A DNA stretch of 64,000 nt from Nesterenkonia lutea (GCF_014873955.1 NZ_JADBED010000001.1:2542001-2606000), one strand, 5' to 3'. Positions 40,751-54,195 are shown, counted from the stretch's first letter. Program-made: numbers and translations. The notes: a model not told the origin generated them from the sequence alone.

Positions 40751-43402
40751 TCAGGCATCATCTCGGGCCGCTTCGTCTCGGTCCGCTTCATCAGGGACCA
40801 ACGCTACTGCATCGGCGGGGTCTGGGCTGTCAGCTGGTTCCGAGCCGACCTCGGGTGTCTCGGACTCTCCGGTGACCGCCAGGGTCACTGCAGAGCTCCG
40901 CGCCACCTTGAGGATCCGGTCCTTCTTGCGCGGCTTCGCGAAGATGACCCCCATGGTGTCACGTCCCTTGGAGGGCACGCCGGAGACGGGGGAGCGCACC
41001 ACCATGCCGGATTCCATGACCACGAGGACCTCGTCGTCGTCCTCGACCACCATGGCGCCGACGAGATCGCCGCGGTCCTCGACGAGCTTGCCCACCTTGA
41101 TCCCGAGACCGCCGCGACCCTGCACGCGGTATTCGTCCACGTCTGAGCGCTTGGCATAGCCGGCCTCGGTGACCACGAACACATAGGAGCCCTCGGTGAC
41201 GACGTCTGCGGCGAGCAGCTCGTCCTCCTCGCGGAACTTCATGCCGGTCACACCGGAGGTGGCGCGTCCCATCGGGCGCAGCGCCTCATCGGTGGCGGTG
41301 AAGCGCAGCGACTGGCCCTTTCGCGATACCAGCATCAGGTCATCCTCGGCTGAGACCAGCTTGGAGGAGACCAGCTCATCGTCCTCGCGCAGGTTGATCG
41401 CGATGACGCCGGCCTGGCGGGGGGTGTCGTAGTCGGTGAGCACCGTCTTCTTCACCAGGCCCCGCTTGGTGGCGAGCACCAGGTACGGCGCGTCCTCATA
41501 GGTGCGCAGCGGCAGCACCCCGGCGATGTACTCATCGGGCTGGAACGCCACGATGTTCGCCACGTGCTGGCCCTTGGAATCCCGTCCCGACTCCATCAGG
41601 TCATAGCACTTGGTGCGGTAGACCCGGCCGAGATTGGTGAAGAAGAGGATCCAGTGATGTGTGGTGGTGACGAAGAAGTGCTCGACGATGTCATCGGCGC
41701 GCAGCTGGGCTCCGCGCACGCCCTTGCCGCCGCGGTGCTGCGCGCGGTAGTTGTCGATCTTGGTGCGCTTGACGTAGCCATCACGGGTGATGGACACGAC
41801 CACGTCCTCCTCGGGGATCAGATCCTCCATGGCCATGTCACCGTCGTAGCCGAGCTGGATATGCGTCCGTCGATCGTCGCCGTGCTTCTCCACGATCGTG
41901 TCCAGCTCAGCGCCGACGATGCGCCGCTGCCGGTCCTCCGAGCCCAGAATGTCCTGGAAGTCGGCGATCATGGTCATCAGCTCGTCGTATTCGTCCTGCA
42001 GCCGCTGCCGCTCGAGCGCGGCGAGCTTGCGCAGCTGCATGTCCAGGATGGCCTGGGCCTGATCGTCGTCGATCTCCAGCAGCGACTTCAGGTTCTGCCT
42101 CGCCTCGTCCACGGTGGAGGAGCCGCGGATCGTGGAGATCACGCGGTCGAGATCATCCAGCGCCTTGAGCAGGCCCACCTTGATGTGCGCCTCACGCTGG
42201 GCCTTGTCGAGCCGGAACTGGGTGCGCCGGACGATCACCTCGATCTGGTGCGTGACCCAGTGGTGGACGAAGGCATCCAGGCTCAGCGTGCGCGGTATCC
42301 CGTCGACCAGCGCGAGCATGTTCGCGGAGAAGTTCTCCTGCAGCTGGGTGTGCTTATAGAGGTTGTTCAGCACCACCTTCGCCACGGCATCGCGCTTGAG
42401 CACGACCACCAGGCGCTGACCGGTGCGGCCCGAGGACTCGTCACGCAGGTCAGCGATCCCTGAGACCTTGCCGTCCTTGACCAGCAGTGCGATCTTCCGC
42501 GCCAGGTTGTCGGGGTTGGCGTGGTACGGCAGCTCGGTGACCACCAGGCAGGTGCGCCCCTGGAGCTCCTCGACGCTGACCACTGCGCGCATGGTGATCG
42601 AGCCGCGACCGGTGCGGTAGGCCTCTTCGATGCCCCGGGTGCCCAGGATCTGCGCGCCGGTGGGGAAATCGGGACCCTTGATGCGGGTCAGCAGCGCCTC
42701 CAGCAGCTCTTCGCGGCTGGCCTGCGGGTTCTGCAGGTACCACTGCACCCCGGAGGCCACCTCGCGCAGGTTGTGCGGCGGGATGTTCGTGGCCATGCCC
42801 ACGGCGATGCCGGATGAGCCGTTGACCAGCAGGTTCGGGAAGCGGGAGGGCAGGACAACCGGTTCCTGCTGCTTGCCGTCGTAGTTGTCCTGGAAGTCGA
42901 CGGTGTTTTCGTTGATGTCCCGGACCATCTCCATGGCCAGCTGGGCCATCTTGGTCTCGGTGTACCGAGGAGCGGCCGCGCCGTCGTCGCCGGGGTTGCC
43001 GAAGTTTCCCTGCCCGGTGGCCAGCGGATAGCGCATCACCCAGTCCTGGATGAGCCGCACCAGGGCATCGTAGATCGCCGAGTCACCATGCGGGTGATAG
43101 GAACCCATCACCTCGCCCACCACGCGGGCGCACTTGTTGAAAGACCGGTCCGGGCGGAAGCCGCCGTCGTACATCGCGTAGAGCACGCGGCGGTGGACCG
43201 GCTTGAGCCCGTCGCGGACGTCAGGCAGCGCTCGGCCGACGATCACGGCCATCGCGTAGTCCAGATAGGACCGCTTCATCTCGGTCTGCAGATCAATCTG
43301 GCGGATCCGGTCGGTGGTCACGATGTCATCGACGACGACGCCCTCGACTGCCTCGGACGGACCGCCCTGGGAATCCTGTGGTTCTTCGGTGTTGTCACTC
43401 AC
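40751..43402 (-). CDS. gyrA: DNA gyrase subunit A
   Basis: An 883-residue subunit that cuts and rejoins DNA. The active-site Tyr lies in APRYTETKM (about 147). The quinolone-resistance region reads [13 protein letters not shown], with Ser about 108 and Asp about 112, the sensitive-type residues. The C-terminal beta-pinwheel has the GyrA box QHRGGKG and related blade repeats (GRGGLGIK). The acidic tail ([17 protein letters not shown]) is typical. It lies 69 bases after gyrB, with the DUF3566 gene downstream. Confidence 0.98.
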   Translation of the reverse strand: MSDNTEEPQDSQGGPSEAVEGVVVDDIVTTDRIRQIDLQTEMKRSYLDYAMAVIVGRALPDVRDGLKPVHRRVLYAMYDGGFRPDRSFNKCARVVGEVMGSYHPHGDSAIYDALVRLIQDWVMRYPLATGQGNFGNPGDDGAAAPRYTETKMAQLAMEMVRDINENTVDFQDNYDGKQQEPVVLPSRFPNLLVNGSSGIAVGMATNIPPHNLREVASGVQWYLQNPQASREELLEALLTRIKGPDFPTGAQILGTRGIEEAYRTGRGSITMRAVVSVEELQGRTCLVVTELPYHANPDNLARKIALLVKDGKVSGIADLRDESSGRTGQRLVVVLKRDAVAKVVLNNLYKHTQLQENFSANMLALVDGIPRTLSLDAFVHHWVTHQIEVIVRRTQFRLDKAQREAHIKVGLLKALDDLDRVISTIRGSSTVDEARQNLKSLLEIDDDQAQAILDMQLRKLAALERQRLQDEYDELMTMIADFQDILGSEDRQRRIVGAELDTIVEKHGDDRRTHIQLGYDGDMAMEDLIPEEDVVVSITRDGYVKRTKIDNYRAQHRGGKGVRGAQLRADDIVEHFFVTTTHHWILFFTNLGRVYRTKCYDLMESGRDSKGQHVANIVAFQPDEYIAGVLPLRTYEDAPYLVLATKRGLVKKTVLTDYDTPRQAGVIAINLREDDELVSSKLVSAEDDLMLVSRKGQSLRFTATDEALRPMGRATSGVTGMKFREEDELLAADVVTEGSYVFVVTEAGYAKRSDVDEYRVQGRGGLGIKVGKLVEDRGDLVGAMVVEDDDEVLVVMESGMVVRSPVSGVPSKGRDTMGVIFAKPRKKDRILKVARSSAVTLAVTGESETPEVGSEPADSPDPADAVALVPDEADRDEAARDDA

Positions 43403-43471
43403 GTGTGGTGTTCTCCCTGTTGCGGAATTCGACGGCTGATCTTCTCCTGGGCCCTGGTGGGCATGCGGGGA

Positions 43472-45893
<2,422 letters not shown>

Positions 45894-46454
45894 TCATCCG
45901 TAGGTGTCGCGGGGGCCGCGCCCGCGCACCGACCAGCGGCCCTTCTTCCAGCTCGGTGCCTGGGGACCGCGGATGCTCAGTCCCGTCACGATGCCGGGTC
46001 CGAGCTCTCGGTTGAAGACATCCATCAGCTGGGGCTGCATGAGCTTCAGGTTCGTGGCCCAGGCGGACGAGTCGCAGAGGACTTCGACCACGCCGTTCTC
46101 GAACTTCTCCGGCCTGCAGTGTTCTGCGATCGCGCTGCCCACCAGCTGTTCCCATCGCGCGATCACCGAACCCACCGCCACCGGCGAACTCCAGCCGCGG
46201 GTCTTGATCAGTCCATCGACCACGCCGCCGAGCAGGTTCGGGTCCCGCCGATCGGCGCCGGGTCCCCGCTTGGCCGCCGCGGCGCGCTTCTGGCGGTCCC
46301 CTCCGCTGCTGCGCGGATCCCCGGCGAGCGAGGTTCCCTTCGGGGTCCCGCGGAGTCGGTGTTCACCGCGCCCCCTGGCGGCGGCCCGCATGCGGGCGAG
46401 CAGGATCTTGGCGGCGTCCTCATGGTCCTGGAGGTGGTCCTCAAGGCTGTTCAT
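45894..46454 (-). CDS. dciA: DciA-type DUF721 protein, replicative helicase loader
   Basis: A 186-residue protein. An Arg/Gly/Pro-rich first half is followed by the DUF721 domain (PVAVGSVIARWEQLVGSAIAEHCRPEKFENGVVEVLCDSSAWATNL), and the final residues are basic. DciA loads or recruits DnaB helicase in bacteria lacking DnaC. The ATG at 46454 lies inside the end of recF (14-base overlap), so it is coupled to recF. The gene is in the standard place between recF and gyrB. Confidence 0.88.
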   Translation of the reverse strand: MNSLEDHLQDHEDAAKILLARMRAAARGRGEHRLRGTPKGTSLAGDPRSSGGDRQKRAAAAKRGPGADRRDPNLLGGVVDGLIKTRGWSSPVAVGSVIARWEQLVGSAIAEHCRPEKFENGVVEVLCDSSAWATNLKLMQPQLMDVFNRELGPGIVTGLSIRGPQAPSWKKGRWSVRGRGPRDTYG

Positions 46455-47679
46455 GGACTGACACCTGGCTGATCTGGTCCACCGATTCCACGCGCAGCGC
46501 GTGTCCCATGAGGCTCTCCGGGACATCATCGTCCACGGCCGCGGTCACGATCAGCTGCTCCGCCTCGGCCGCGAGCTCGGCCAGACGACGACGGCGGCGC
46601 GCGTCCAGCTCGGCGAAGACATCGTCGAGGATCAGCACCGGCTGGGCGCCCTCGGCGGGATCGTCATCGACCATCACGCGGTAGGCGCCGAGACGCAGCG
46701 CCAGCGCGAAGGACCAGGTCTCGCCGTGGGAGGCGAACCCCTTCACAGGCACCTCGTCCAGGCTGAAGGCGATGTCATCGCGATGCGGCCCCACCAGGGT
46801 GATGGCTCGGTCGCGCTCTGCGCGCCGGCTGGCCTGCAGCCGCTGCAGCATCAGGGCACCCAGCTCCGCGCGGGAGAGCAGCTCCAGCGCCGAGGCATCC
46901 GGCAGCTCGGTCCCGACCTCGGAGAGGTCATGCTCCTGCCCGAGGGCGGCCGGGGCCACCGATCCCGGATCCCCCTCGGGCTCGAGCGAGCTGAAGTATT
47001 GGACCCTGGCCGTGCGAACACTCCCGGAGAGCTGCTCGTAGGCGGTCGCCACATGCGGTCGCATCGCGGTGAGCATCTCAAGCCGTGCCTTGAGCAGATG
47101 AGATCCGGTTTCGGAGAGCTGATGGTCCCAGACCGCGAGCGTGGATTCATGCGTGGAGCTGAAACCCTCGTGTCGGATCGACTTCAGCAGAGCGTTGCGC
47201 TGTCTGAGGACCTTCTCGTAGTCCAGCCGCACGCGTCCCAGCGCGGGCCGCAGCTGCACGGCGAGGTCGTCGAAGAGCCGGCGCCGAAAGGTGGGCGGGC
47301 CTTTGATCAGCTCAAGGTCCTCGGGGGCGAACAGCACTGTGCGCAGGATCCCGAGCACATCGGTGGCCCGGACCGGGTTTCCCCGATTGATCCGGGCGCG
47401 ATTGCTGCGGCCGGGGTTGATCTCCACCTCAAGCTTGGCCTGTCTGCTCCCGCGGTGTGCATCCGCGCGGATGAAGGCCTGCTTCTCGCCGTGGCGCACC
47501 AGCGGCGCATCCTGGGTGACCCGGTGCGAGCTCAAGGTGGAGAGATAGCCGATGGCCTCGGCGATGTTGGTCTTGCCGACTCCGTTGAAGCCCAGCAGCA
47601 CGTTGGGACCCGGGTGCAGCTGCAGCTCCGCATGGGCGTAGCTGCGGAAGTCCGTGAGGGTCAGCTGTGACAGCCGCAT
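46441..47679 (-). CDS. recF: RecF DNA repair ATPase
   Basis: A 412-residue SMC-like ATPase that helps load RecA on gapped DNA. Walker A is GFNGVGKTNIAEA, the signature region is VGPHRDDIAFSLDEVPVKGFASHG, and Walker B is PVLILDDVFAELD. It starts with ATG 21 bases after dnaN. No gnd gene lies between dnaN and recF, unlike in some actinobacteria. Confidence 0.96.
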   Translation of the reverse strand: MRLSQLTLTDFRSYAHAELQLHPGPNVLLGFNGVGKTNIAEAIGYLSTLSSHRVTQDAPLVRHGEKQAFIRADAHRGSRQAKLEVEINPGRSNRARINRGNPVRATDVLGILRTVLFAPEDLELIKGPPTFRRRLFDDLAVQLRPALGRVRLDYEKVLRQRNALLKSIRHEGFSSTHESTLAVWDHQLSETGSHLLKARLEMLTAMRPHVATAYEQLSGSVRTARVQYFSSLEPEGDPGSVAPAALGQEHDLSEVGTELPDASALELLSRAELGALMLQRLQASRRAERDRAITLVGPHRDDIAFSLDEVPVKGFASHGETWSFALALRLGAYRVMVDDDPAEGAQPVLILDDVFAELDARRRRRLAELAAEAEQLIVTAAVDDDVPESLMGHALRVESVDQISQVSVHEQP

Positions 47680-47700
47680 GGTCTCCTCGGCTGCCCGCGT

Positions 47701-48828
47701 CTACTGGTTGATCAGACGCACCGGCATCAGCAGATACCGGAAGTCGATGGACTTCTCCCCATCGGCCTCGGCCTGGCCCGTGATCATCGCGGGTTTGGGA
47801 GCCGAGACGAAGGAGAACCGCAGGTACTGGGAATCGATGACGTTGAGTCCCTCGTTCAGGTACGCCGGGTTGAAGCCGACGGTGATCGGTTCGCCGTTGA
47901 GGGTGGCCGGAATGACCTCGGAGGCTGAGGCGGCGTCGTCCACGCCGGCGTCGAGGATGACCTCGTCGTCCTCGGTGAACTGCAGACGCACGTGACCGTT
48001 GCGCTCGGAGACCAGTGAGACACGACGTGCCGCTTCGATGAACTCCGCGGTGTTGACCACGGCGTGGATCGGGGTGTCCTCGGGGAAGAGCTGACGGATC
48101 TTCGGGTAGTCACCGTCGACGAGCACTGAGGTCGTGCGACGCCCACCGGAGGAGAAGCCCACCAGCTCGGCCGATTCGGAGAGGGCGATCTGCAGCGATC
48201 CGGCTCCGGCCAGGGACTTTGCGACATCGTTGAGGGTCTTGGCCTTGATCAGCACGGAGGTGGAGATGTCCGGCGTCACGGGGCTCCAGTGGATCTCGCG
48301 CATGGCCAGCCGGTACCGGTCTGTGGCCAGGAAGGTGATCGTGTCGCCCTCGATCTCGACCTTGACGCCGGTGAGGATGGGCAGGGTGTCGTCCTTGGAG
48401 GCGGCGGTGATCACCTGTGAGACCGCCCGGGCGAACGCTGCGCCGTCCACGGTTCCTGCGGTCTCGGGCATGCCCGGAAGCTCCGGGTACTCGTCCACCG
48501 GCATCGTGGAGAGCGTGAACTTCGAGGATCGGCAGGTCAGGAGCACGCGAGAATCCTGAAGCTGCACTGTCACCGGCGCATTGGGCAGGGACTTGACGAT
48601 GTCGTTGAGAAGCCGTCCGGAGACGAGGATCGTTCCCTGCTGCACGACATCTGCTTCGATGTGCAGCTGGGCCGAGATCTCGTGGTCGAAGCTGGAGATG
48701 GTGACCGTCTGGTCGGCCGCGGTGATGTGCAGACCTGCCAGGACCGGTGCGGGGGGTCGAGGGGAGAGTGAACGGGCGGCCCATGAGACCGCTTCGGAGA
48801 GAACGTCCCGTTCAACAGTGAACTCCAC
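47701..48828 (-). CDS. dnaN: DNA polymerase III beta sliding clamp
   Basis: A 375-residue clamp that holds the polymerase on DNA. It starts MEFTVERDVLSEAVSWAARS at GTG 48828; the open frame upstream to 48978 belongs to the origin region and is rejected. Three clamp domains are present, ending in LLMPVRLINQ, close to the usual MPMRL C-terminus. A GGCAGGGA site precedes the start. Confidence 0.96.
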   Translation of the reverse strand: MEFTVERDVLSEAVSWAARSLSPRPPAPVLAGLHITAADQTVTISSFDHEISAQLHIEADVVQQGTILVSGRLLNDIVKSLPNAPVTVQLQDSRVLLTCRSSKFTLSTMPVDEYPELPGMPETAGTVDGAAFARAVSQVITAASKDDTLPILTGVKVEIEGDTITFLATDRYRLAMREIHWSPVTPDISTSVLIKAKTLNDVAKSLAGAGSLQIALSESAELVGFSSGGRRTTSVLVDGDYPKIRQLFPEDTPIHAVVNTAEFIEAARRVSLVSERNGHVRLQFTEDDEVILDAGVDDAASASEVIPATLNGEPITVGFNPAYLNEGLNVIDSQYLRFSFVSAPKPAMITGQAEADGEKSIDFRYLLMPVRLINQ

Positions 48829-49029
48829 TGATCCCTGCCTTCCTTGGTGCGCTTCGACAGCCGGGTCGGTGAATGTCAAGCATCTGCGGGTTGTGTCGAG
48901 TGTCGAGCCTACCTGCAAATCCGAGGGGGACGCTAGCAGAGAGGAAGAGGACCACCATATGAGGTCTCTGTGGTGCACGCAGGCACAAGATCTGGGATGG
49001 CTCTCGTTCTTCCCCGCTCTGCACCGACC

Positions 49030-49440
49030 GGTGATTGTTCTCTGTCATTCAAAGGGTTAAGGGGCAGAAGTGTTAACAGGTGTTGTGGAAACTGTGGATA
49101 AGTCCCTCGATGCGGGTGTCTGGCCTGAACTGCCTGTGTACTCGGCGGTGGACGCTTTCCGCTTCGGGTGTGCAGGGATGTGGAATATCTCCACGCCGCC
49201 GACATGTCATTTCCCCAGCTCGACGGTCATGGTCCCCAATGTCAGCGGATGGTGCACCGCATACTGCACCGGTTTATCCACAGCCGTTGAAGAGAATCTG
49301 GGAAACTCCACTGCGTCCTGTGGATATGTGGGAAAACCTGTGGAGATCTCCCTGAGGTCTGGCCCCTGATCCTATGGGAGACGCGGAATGACAATGGTGT
49401 GAGCTGTGGAGCGGAGAGTTCTCCACAGGTGTCAACAGTG
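49030..49440. other. Chromosomal replication origin oriC
   Basis: The 637-base gap between dnaN and dnaA holds DnaA boxes TGTGGATAA 49093-49101 (perfect, reverse), TTATCCACA 49274-49282 (perfect), TGTGGATAT 49319-49327 (8/9) and TTCTCCACA 49419-49427 (8/9), with weaker ones such as TGTGGAAAC near 49084. An AT-richer part (about 49030-49090, TTGTTCTCTGTCATTCAAAG, GTTAACAGG) may be the unwinding element. Place and content agree with actinobacterial origins. No gene was found in the gap. Confidence 0.9.
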
Positions 49441-49465
49441 GTCCTGACTGCGGAGCGCGCAGCGG

Positions 49466-51100
49466 TTAGCGCTGCTGCTTGATCTTGTTGGTCAGCTCGG
49501 TGACCTGGTTGAAGACGGCCCGCCGCTCGGCCATGAGCTCGCGGATCTTGCGCTCCGCGTACATCACCGTCGTGTGATCGCGGCCTCCCAGCGCCTGACC
49601 GATCTTGGGCAGGGACATCTCCGTGAGCTCCCGCAGCAGGTACATGGCGATCTGCCGGGCGTTGACGAGCTTCCGGTTGCGGGACTTCGAGGTCAGCTCC
49701 TCCACTGTGAAGGTGAAGTACTCCGCGGTCGCGTTGATGATCTGGTCTGCTGTGATCTCTTGAGCGTGGTCATCGGATATCAGATCCCGCATGACCTGTT
49801 CCGCGAGAGCAAGGTCCACGGACTGCTTGTTCAGCGCGGCATAGGCGGTGACCCGGATCAGCGCACCCTCGAGCTCGCGGATGTTCGAGGAGATCTTCGA
49901 GCCGATGTACTCCAGGACGTCGTCGGGACAGGAGAAGTTCTCGGCGGTGGCCTTCTTCCGCAGGATCGCGATGCGCGTCTCCAGCTCAGGAGGCTGGATG
50001 TCAGTGATCAGTCCGAGCTCGAACCGCGACCTGAGCCGCTCCTCGAAGCCGGAGAGCCGCTTCGGCGGCAGGTCCGAGGTGATGACCACCTGCTTGTTGT
50101 TGTTGTAGAGCGTGTTGAAGGTATGGAAGAACTCCTCGACGGTTCGTTCTTTGTCAGCGAGGAACTGGATGTCGTCGAGGAGCAGGATGTCGACGTTGCG
50201 GTACAGGTGCTTGAAGCTGGCGCCCTCGTCGTCGCGGATCGAATTGATGAAGTCATTGGTGAACTCCTCGGAGTTCACGTAGCGGACGCGGATCCCGGAG
50301 TAGAGCCGCTGCGCGTAATGGCCGATCGCGTGGAGCAGGTGAGTCTTGCCCAGGCCCGAGTCCCCGTAGATGAACAACGGGTTATAGGCCTTGGCGGGAG
50401 CCTCGGCCACGGCGTTCGCCGCGGCGTGGGCGAAGCGGTTCGAGGAGCCGATCACGAAGGTGTCGAAGGTGTAGCGGGGATTCAGCCGGGATGTCTCGTA
50501 GTGCTCGATGCCGCTGGCCGCGAAGGAGGCCGGAGCAGCCGGTCGTGCCAGAGGCCTCCGCTCGGAGAGCCGCTCCTGGTGCAGGGGCTGTTCGGCGCGT
50601 TCGTACTGGGAATAATCCGTCGGCGCGAAGCTGCGCCGGCCGAACCCGTCATGCGCCGGCTCGGCACGCTCGTACACGCTGCGAGCGGGGGCGGGACTGC
50701 GCCCGGTCTCCTCCTGAGGCAGTTCGCTGGGATAGAGATCATCCACGGCGGTGGAGGATGCCGAAGCCGCCGAAGGGGCTGACGCGGCGCTGCCGGAGAG
50801 ACCGATCTCACGCTGGCGCTGGGCGAGCTCCGGGTCGATCACATAGGCGCAGCGGACCGCTTTTCCGAACACCGTGCGCAGGGCGGCGCTGAGCTGGGTG
50901 GCCAACGTGGACTGCATGAGTTCCCGCACGCGCTCGTGGGGGACGGCCAACAGCAGGGTGTCCCCGATGAGCTGGTCTCCCTGCGGCACCGCCCGGCCCA
51001 CATCGGTGAGCTTCAGACCGGCGATGCCGTGGTTCTCGCGGAGCTCGGCCAGCACCTGCTGCCATTGGCGCGGCACATCGACCTCATACTCAGCAGGCAC
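49466..51100 (-). CDS. dnaA: Chromosomal replication initiator DnaA
   Basis: A 544-residue protein. Domain I (about 1-90) starts [15 protein letters not shown]. Domain II is a long, Pro/Ser/Arg-rich linker. Domain III is the AAA+ core with Walker [16 protein letters not shown] and Walker [15 protein letters not shown]. Domain IV is the helix-turn-helix with the DnaA signature [18 protein letters not shown] 51100 is chosen because GAGGGGAG lies just upstream; the open frame continues to 51148. A near-perfect DnaA box (TGTGGATAC, 51155-51163) upstream suggests autoregulation. Confidence 0.97.
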   Translation of the reverse strand: MPAEYEVDVPRQWQQVLAELRENHGIAGLKLTDVGRAVPQGDQLIGDTLLLAVPHERVRELMQSTLATQLSAALRTVFGKAVRCAYVIDPELAQRQREIGLSGSAASAPSAASASSTAVDDLYPSELPQEETGRSPAPARSVYERAEPAHDGFGRRSFAPTDYSQYERAEQPLHQERLSERRPLARPAAPASFAASGIEHYETSRLNPRYTFDTFVIGSSNRFAHAAANAVAEAPAKAYNPLFIYGDSGLGKTHLLHAIGHYAQRLYSGIRVRYVNSEEFTNDFINSIRDDEGASFKHLYRNVDILLLDDIQFLADKERTVEEFFHTFNTLYNNNKQVVITSDLPPKRLSGFEERLRSRFELGLITDIQPPELETRIAILRKKATAENFSCPDDVLEYIGSKISSNIRELEGALIRVTAYAALNKQSVDLALAEQVMRDLISDDHAQEITADQIINATAEYFTFTVEELTSKSRNRKLVNARQIAMYLLRELTEMSLPKIGQALGGRDHTTVMYAERKIRELMAERRAVFNQVTELTNKIKQQR

Positions 51101-51140
51101 GCTGCTCCCCTCGTGGACATCGGCGAATTTCTGCACACAG

Positions 51141-51163
51141 TATTCCACAGCTTCTGTGGATAC
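51141..51163. promoter_or_regulatory. DnaA boxes upstream of dnaA
   Basis: TATTCCACA (51141-51149, 7/9) and TGTGGATAC (51155-51163, 8/9 in reverse) face each other in the 100-base gap between dnaA and the ABC permease gene. Placement in the dnaA leader or promoter fits autorepression by DnaA. Confidence 0.6.
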
Positions 51164-51201
51164 TCCTGTGGGAAAACCGGCATCTTCCGCGTCATCCCGG
51201 C

Positions 51202-52854
51202 TCAGACCGCGTTGATCTCGCGGCGCTGCCAGCCGAGCAGTCCCAGCAGGATCCCGCCGATCCCGAGTCCGCTGAGCCAGAGCACCGGAGCCCAGGCGAT
51301 GGGTTCCACCGGGTACTGGGCGAGGTGGGAGAAGATGTTGACCTCATGCAAGAGCTCAGGCAGGTCCAGGAGCTGCCCGAAGTTGGTCATCACCGCCGCC
51401 CAGCCCACGAGGCTGAAGCCGACCACGCCGGTGAAGCGGGGAGCCCAGCCGAAGGCCGCGGCAGTCATCCCCACCACGGCGAGCACGGCCGGGCCCTGAT
51501 GAAGGCTCGCCAGGAGAAGGTCTGCGAAGTGCTGACCCGAGTCTTCACGCAGCACCGCAGCGGCCGCGCCGCCGGTGGAGAGCCCCACCAGGAGCAGGAT
51601 CAGCGCGAGGCCTCCCAGCAGCACGGTGAGGTGCGCCGTCATCCAGCCTCGACGGCCCAACGGGGCGGTGAGCAGCAGCTCCGCTCGCCCGTGAGCCTCC
51701 TCCCGACGCATATGGGCCACCCCGCTCACACCTGCCGCGGCGACGAAGATCGCCAGGAATACCCCCATGTACGCCAGGTAGCCCAGCATCAGGTCTTCGC
51801 CGGTGAAGACCTGTTGGAACTGTTCGGGCAGATCGTCCGCGGCCTCCATCATGGTCCGGGCATAGCCTCCGAACATGGCCCCGCACAGCACCAGGGCGAT
51901 GCCCCAGCCGCGCAGGCCGCTGCGCAGACCATGGGCCGCGATTCCAACCGGGGTCCCGAGCGAGGCACGAGCGCGTGCCGGCCCCGGCCGCGCGGGGAGA
52001 AGGCCAGCACCGAGATCCCGACGCGTGCTGAGCTTCAAGGCCCAGGCGACGCCCGCGAGGGCCAGGACGAGCAAGAGAGCCAGCGGCCACCAGCGGTCCT
52101 CCACATAGGGGGCGGTCTGCTGTGACCAGCCCAGGGGCGAGAACCAGGACAGAGCCGTGCCTCCGGCAGCCGCCATGTCCCCGCCCATGCGGATCAGATA
52201 GCTCAGCCCGAGCAGTGATCCGGCCAGGCCCGAAGCGGTTCGAGCGGATTCGGTGAGCTGGGCAGCGACGGCACCGGCGGCCGCGAAGAAGATTCCGACC
52301 GAGGACCCTGACCCTGCCACCAGCAACGAACCAGCAGGGGCGAATCCGCCGGAGAGTGCTCCCAGCAGGACCAGGATCGCGGCCAGGAGATTCGCCAGCA
52401 GCACCAGCATCAGCGCGGCGGCCAGGGTGGCGTGGCGACCCACCACATTGGCCCGCAGCAGCTCGGCCCGGCCTGACTGCTCCTCCCCCCGGGTGTGCCG
52501 CACCACGGTGAAGATGCTCATGAGTGCGGTCAAGAGATAGATGAAGAGCACGTAGCCTGCGGCGTAGAACCGCTCGAAGGTGGGTTCTGCCATTCCGTAG
52601 GCCGGACCGGTCATCAGCCGTCCCACCGGATCGGCGAAGATTCCGGCCATCTGGATCAGCTCAGCCTCGTCGGCGACGATGGCCTGGACTGCGTTGGCCA
52701 CGTAGAAGCTCATCAGCCCGATGCCGAGGACCCAGAGCCCCAGCCGCAGGCGATCCCGGCGCAGCATCAGGCGCAGCAGCAGGCCGGTGCCGGTCAGGCT
52801 GGCGTGGTCGGCCGAGCTGCGAGTGGCGGAGGGTGCCCGAGGCGGCGTCGTCAT
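51202..52854 (-). CDS. ABC-2 type exporter permease (polyketide/antibiotic exporter-like)
   Basis: A 550-residue protein with about twelve membrane segments in two similar halves. Each half has a conserved loop after its second segment ([20 protein letters not shown] and [20 protein letters not shown]), characteristic of the large permeases annotated as polyketide-antibiotic exporters. It overlaps its ATPase gene by four bases. Substrate unknown. The pair occupies the normally conserved rpmH-dnaA interval. Confidence 0.87.
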   Translation of the reverse strand: MTTPPRAPSATRSSADHASLTGTGLLLRLMLRRDRLRLGLWVLGIGLMSFYVANAVQAIVADEAELIQMAGIFADPVGRLMTGPAYGMAEPTFERFYAAGYVLFIYLLTALMSIFTVVRHTRGEEQSGRAELLRANVVGRHATLAAALMLVLLANLLAAILVLLGALSGGFAPAGSLLVAGSGSSVGIFFAAAGAVAAQLTESARTASGLAGSLLGLSYLIRMGGDMAAAGGTALSWFSPLGWSQQTAPYVEDRWWPLALLLVLALAGVAWALKLSTRRDLGAGLLPARPGPARARASLGTPVGIAAHGLRSGLRGWGIALVLCGAMFGGYARTMMEAADDLPEQFQQVFTGEDLMLGYLAYMGVFLAIFVAAAGVSGVAHMRREEAHGRAELLLTAPLGRRGWMTAHLTVLLGGLALILLLVGLSTGGAAAAVLREDSGQHFADLLLASLHQGPAVLAVVGMTAAAFGWAPRFTGVVGFSLVGWAAVMTNFGQLLDLPELLHEVNIFSHLAQYPVEPIAWAPVLWLSGLGIGGILLGLLGWQRREINAV

Positions 52855-53798
52855 GATGCCCCGCTGGAGGCCGTCGCGCCGTCGGGGCCGTAGTGACGGA
52901 TCAGGAGCTGTTCCAGGGTGGGCGGGTGGGCCGTGAGGGCGCGGAGCCCCAGGGACGTCAGGTACTGCATGGTCTCGGCCAGATGGTCTGCGTCGACCTC
53001 CACGATCGTCCGCGGGGAGCCCCCTGCGGTGCTGAGTCGCAGATCATGGACGCCCTCGAGGTGTCCCAGACGCTCAGGCGGCCGCTCGGTCTCGAACTCC
53101 ACCGTGGTCCGCGTCATATGACGAAGCTGGGAGAGGCTCCCGGATTCGACGACGCGACCCTCGCGGATGATGGAGATGCGGTCTGAGAGCGCCTCGACCT
53201 GGGCGAGGATGTGACTGGAGAGCAGCACCGAGCGTCCCTCGGACCTGGTCTCCGCGATGACCTGCTGAAACACGACCTCCATGAGCGGGTCCAGGCCCGC
53301 GGTGGGCTCGTCGAGCAGCAACAGATCCACCTCAGCCGCCAGCGCGGCGATCAGAGCGACCTTCTGCCGATTGCCCTTGGAATACGTGCGGGTCTTCCGG
53401 CGGGGGTCCAGTGCGAAGCGCTCGATGAGGGCATCGCGACGAGAAGTGACGTGCCTGGAGCCGGCGGCACGGCTGCGCAGGCGAAGGAACATGTCGATGA
53501 CTTCGCCTCCGGTCAGAGTCGGCCAGAGCTCGACGTCGCCGGGGACGTAGGCCAGGCGACGGTGCAGGGCCACCGCATCGCGCCAGGGGTCGCCGCCGAG
53601 GACCCGGACGGTTCCCGAGTCCGGTCTCAGCTGACCCAGCAGCACACGCAGCGCGGTGGACTTTCCTGCGCCATTGGGCCCGAGGAAGCCGTGGACCTCT
53701 CCCGCGGGGATGCTGAGATCCAGACCATCCAGGGCTCGCACCCGGCCGAAGGTCTTTCTCAGCTGCTCCACCTGGATGACGGGGTTCTCGGCAGTCAT
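52851..53798 (-). CDS. ABC-2 type exporter ATPase subunit
   Basis: A 315-residue nucleotide-binding protein. Walker A is GPNGAGKSTALR, Q-loop region LAYVPGDVELWPTLTG, signature YSKGNRQKVALI (a non-LSGGQ form common in this subfamily), Walker B DLLLLDEPTAGLD, and switch His in LLSSHILAQ. The last 90 residues are a DrrA-like C-terminal domain. ATG 53798 follows GAGAGGAG closely; the open frame beyond it to 54629 is antisense to rpmH and rnpA. It drives the permease encoded next. Confidence 0.92.
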   Translation of the reverse strand: MTAENPVIQVEQLRKTFGRVRALDGLDLSIPAGEVHGFLGPNGAGKSTALRVLLGQLRPDSGTVRVLGGDPWRDAVALHRRLAYVPGDVELWPTLTGGEVIDMFLRLRSRAAGSRHVTSRRDALIERFALDPRRKTRTYSKGNRQKVALIAALAAEVDLLLLDEPTAGLDPLMEVVFQQVIAETRSEGRSVLLSSHILAQVEALSDRISIIREGRVVESGSLSQLRHMTRTTVEFETERPPERLGHLEGVHDLRLSTAGGSPRTIVEVDADHLAETMQYLTSLGLRALTAHPPTLEQLLIRHYGPDGATASSGAS

Positions 53799-53830
53799 GT
53801 CCGCTCCTCTCGCCGTCCGATCCTGGGCCG

Positions 53831-53850
53831 GAGATACTACGATAGATCTC
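53831..53850 (-). promoter_or_regulatory. Possible promoter and operator of the ABC exporter operon
   Basis: TAGTAT on the minus strand (53834-53839) could be a -10 element about 35 bases before the ATPase start. It lies inside an inverted repeat GAGAT (53831-53835) / ATCTC (53846-53850). No good -35 was found, and no regulator gene is adjacent. Confidence 0.35.
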
Positions 53851-53921
53851 AGCGATGCCGCGGCCAATGGGCTGCGGGCCGGTGTCGGCCAGGATGCGGT
53901 GTGGATGAAGCCCGGCCTGAC

Positions 53922-53950
53922 TTGACGACGCGCCGGGAACTCCCCTAGTG
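53922..53950 (+). promoter_or_regulatory. rpmH promoter
   Basis: TTGACG (53922-53927) and TAGTGT (53945-53950) are separated by exactly 17 bases, a good housekeeping-type promoter. It would give a leader of about 85 bases before rpmH. A second TTGACA at 53951 has no -10 partner at the right distance. Confidence 0.7.
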
Positions 53951-54042
53951 TTGACAGGTCGCCCCACAGTCCTGTCGTGCCTGCACACAGAATACTTGTC
54001 CGGGGCCCGATTGACTTCAAACCATCCAAGTGGGAGTACACA

Positions 54043-54180
54043 GTGAGCAAGCGGACTTTCCAGCCGAGCAACCGCCGTCGCAGCCGCAAGCACGGCTTCC
54101 GTTCCCGTATGCGCACCCGTGCCGGCCGATCCATCATCTCGACCCGCCGCGCCAAGGGCCGCAAGGAACTCTCGGCCTGA
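54043..54180 (+). CDS. rpmH: 50S ribosomal protein L34
   Basis: A 45-residue, very basic protein: [19 protein letters not shown], then [23 protein letters not shown]. It is the full-length L34 of the large ribosomal subunit. It starts with GTG at 54043 behind GGGAG. It is first in the rightward operon with rnpA, yidD, yidC and jag. Confidence 0.97.
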   Translation: MSKRTFQPSNRRRSRKHGFRSRMRTRAGRSIISTRRAKGRKELSA

Positions 54181-54195
54181 TCCAGAACCATCCAC

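Noticed and set aside
48829..48978. N-terminal extension of dnaN into the origin region
   Set aside because: The clamp begins at MEFTVERD; the extension is non-conserved origin DNA.
53951..53956. TTGACA as a second rpmH -35 element
   Set aside because: No -10-like sequence lies 16-19 bases downstream.
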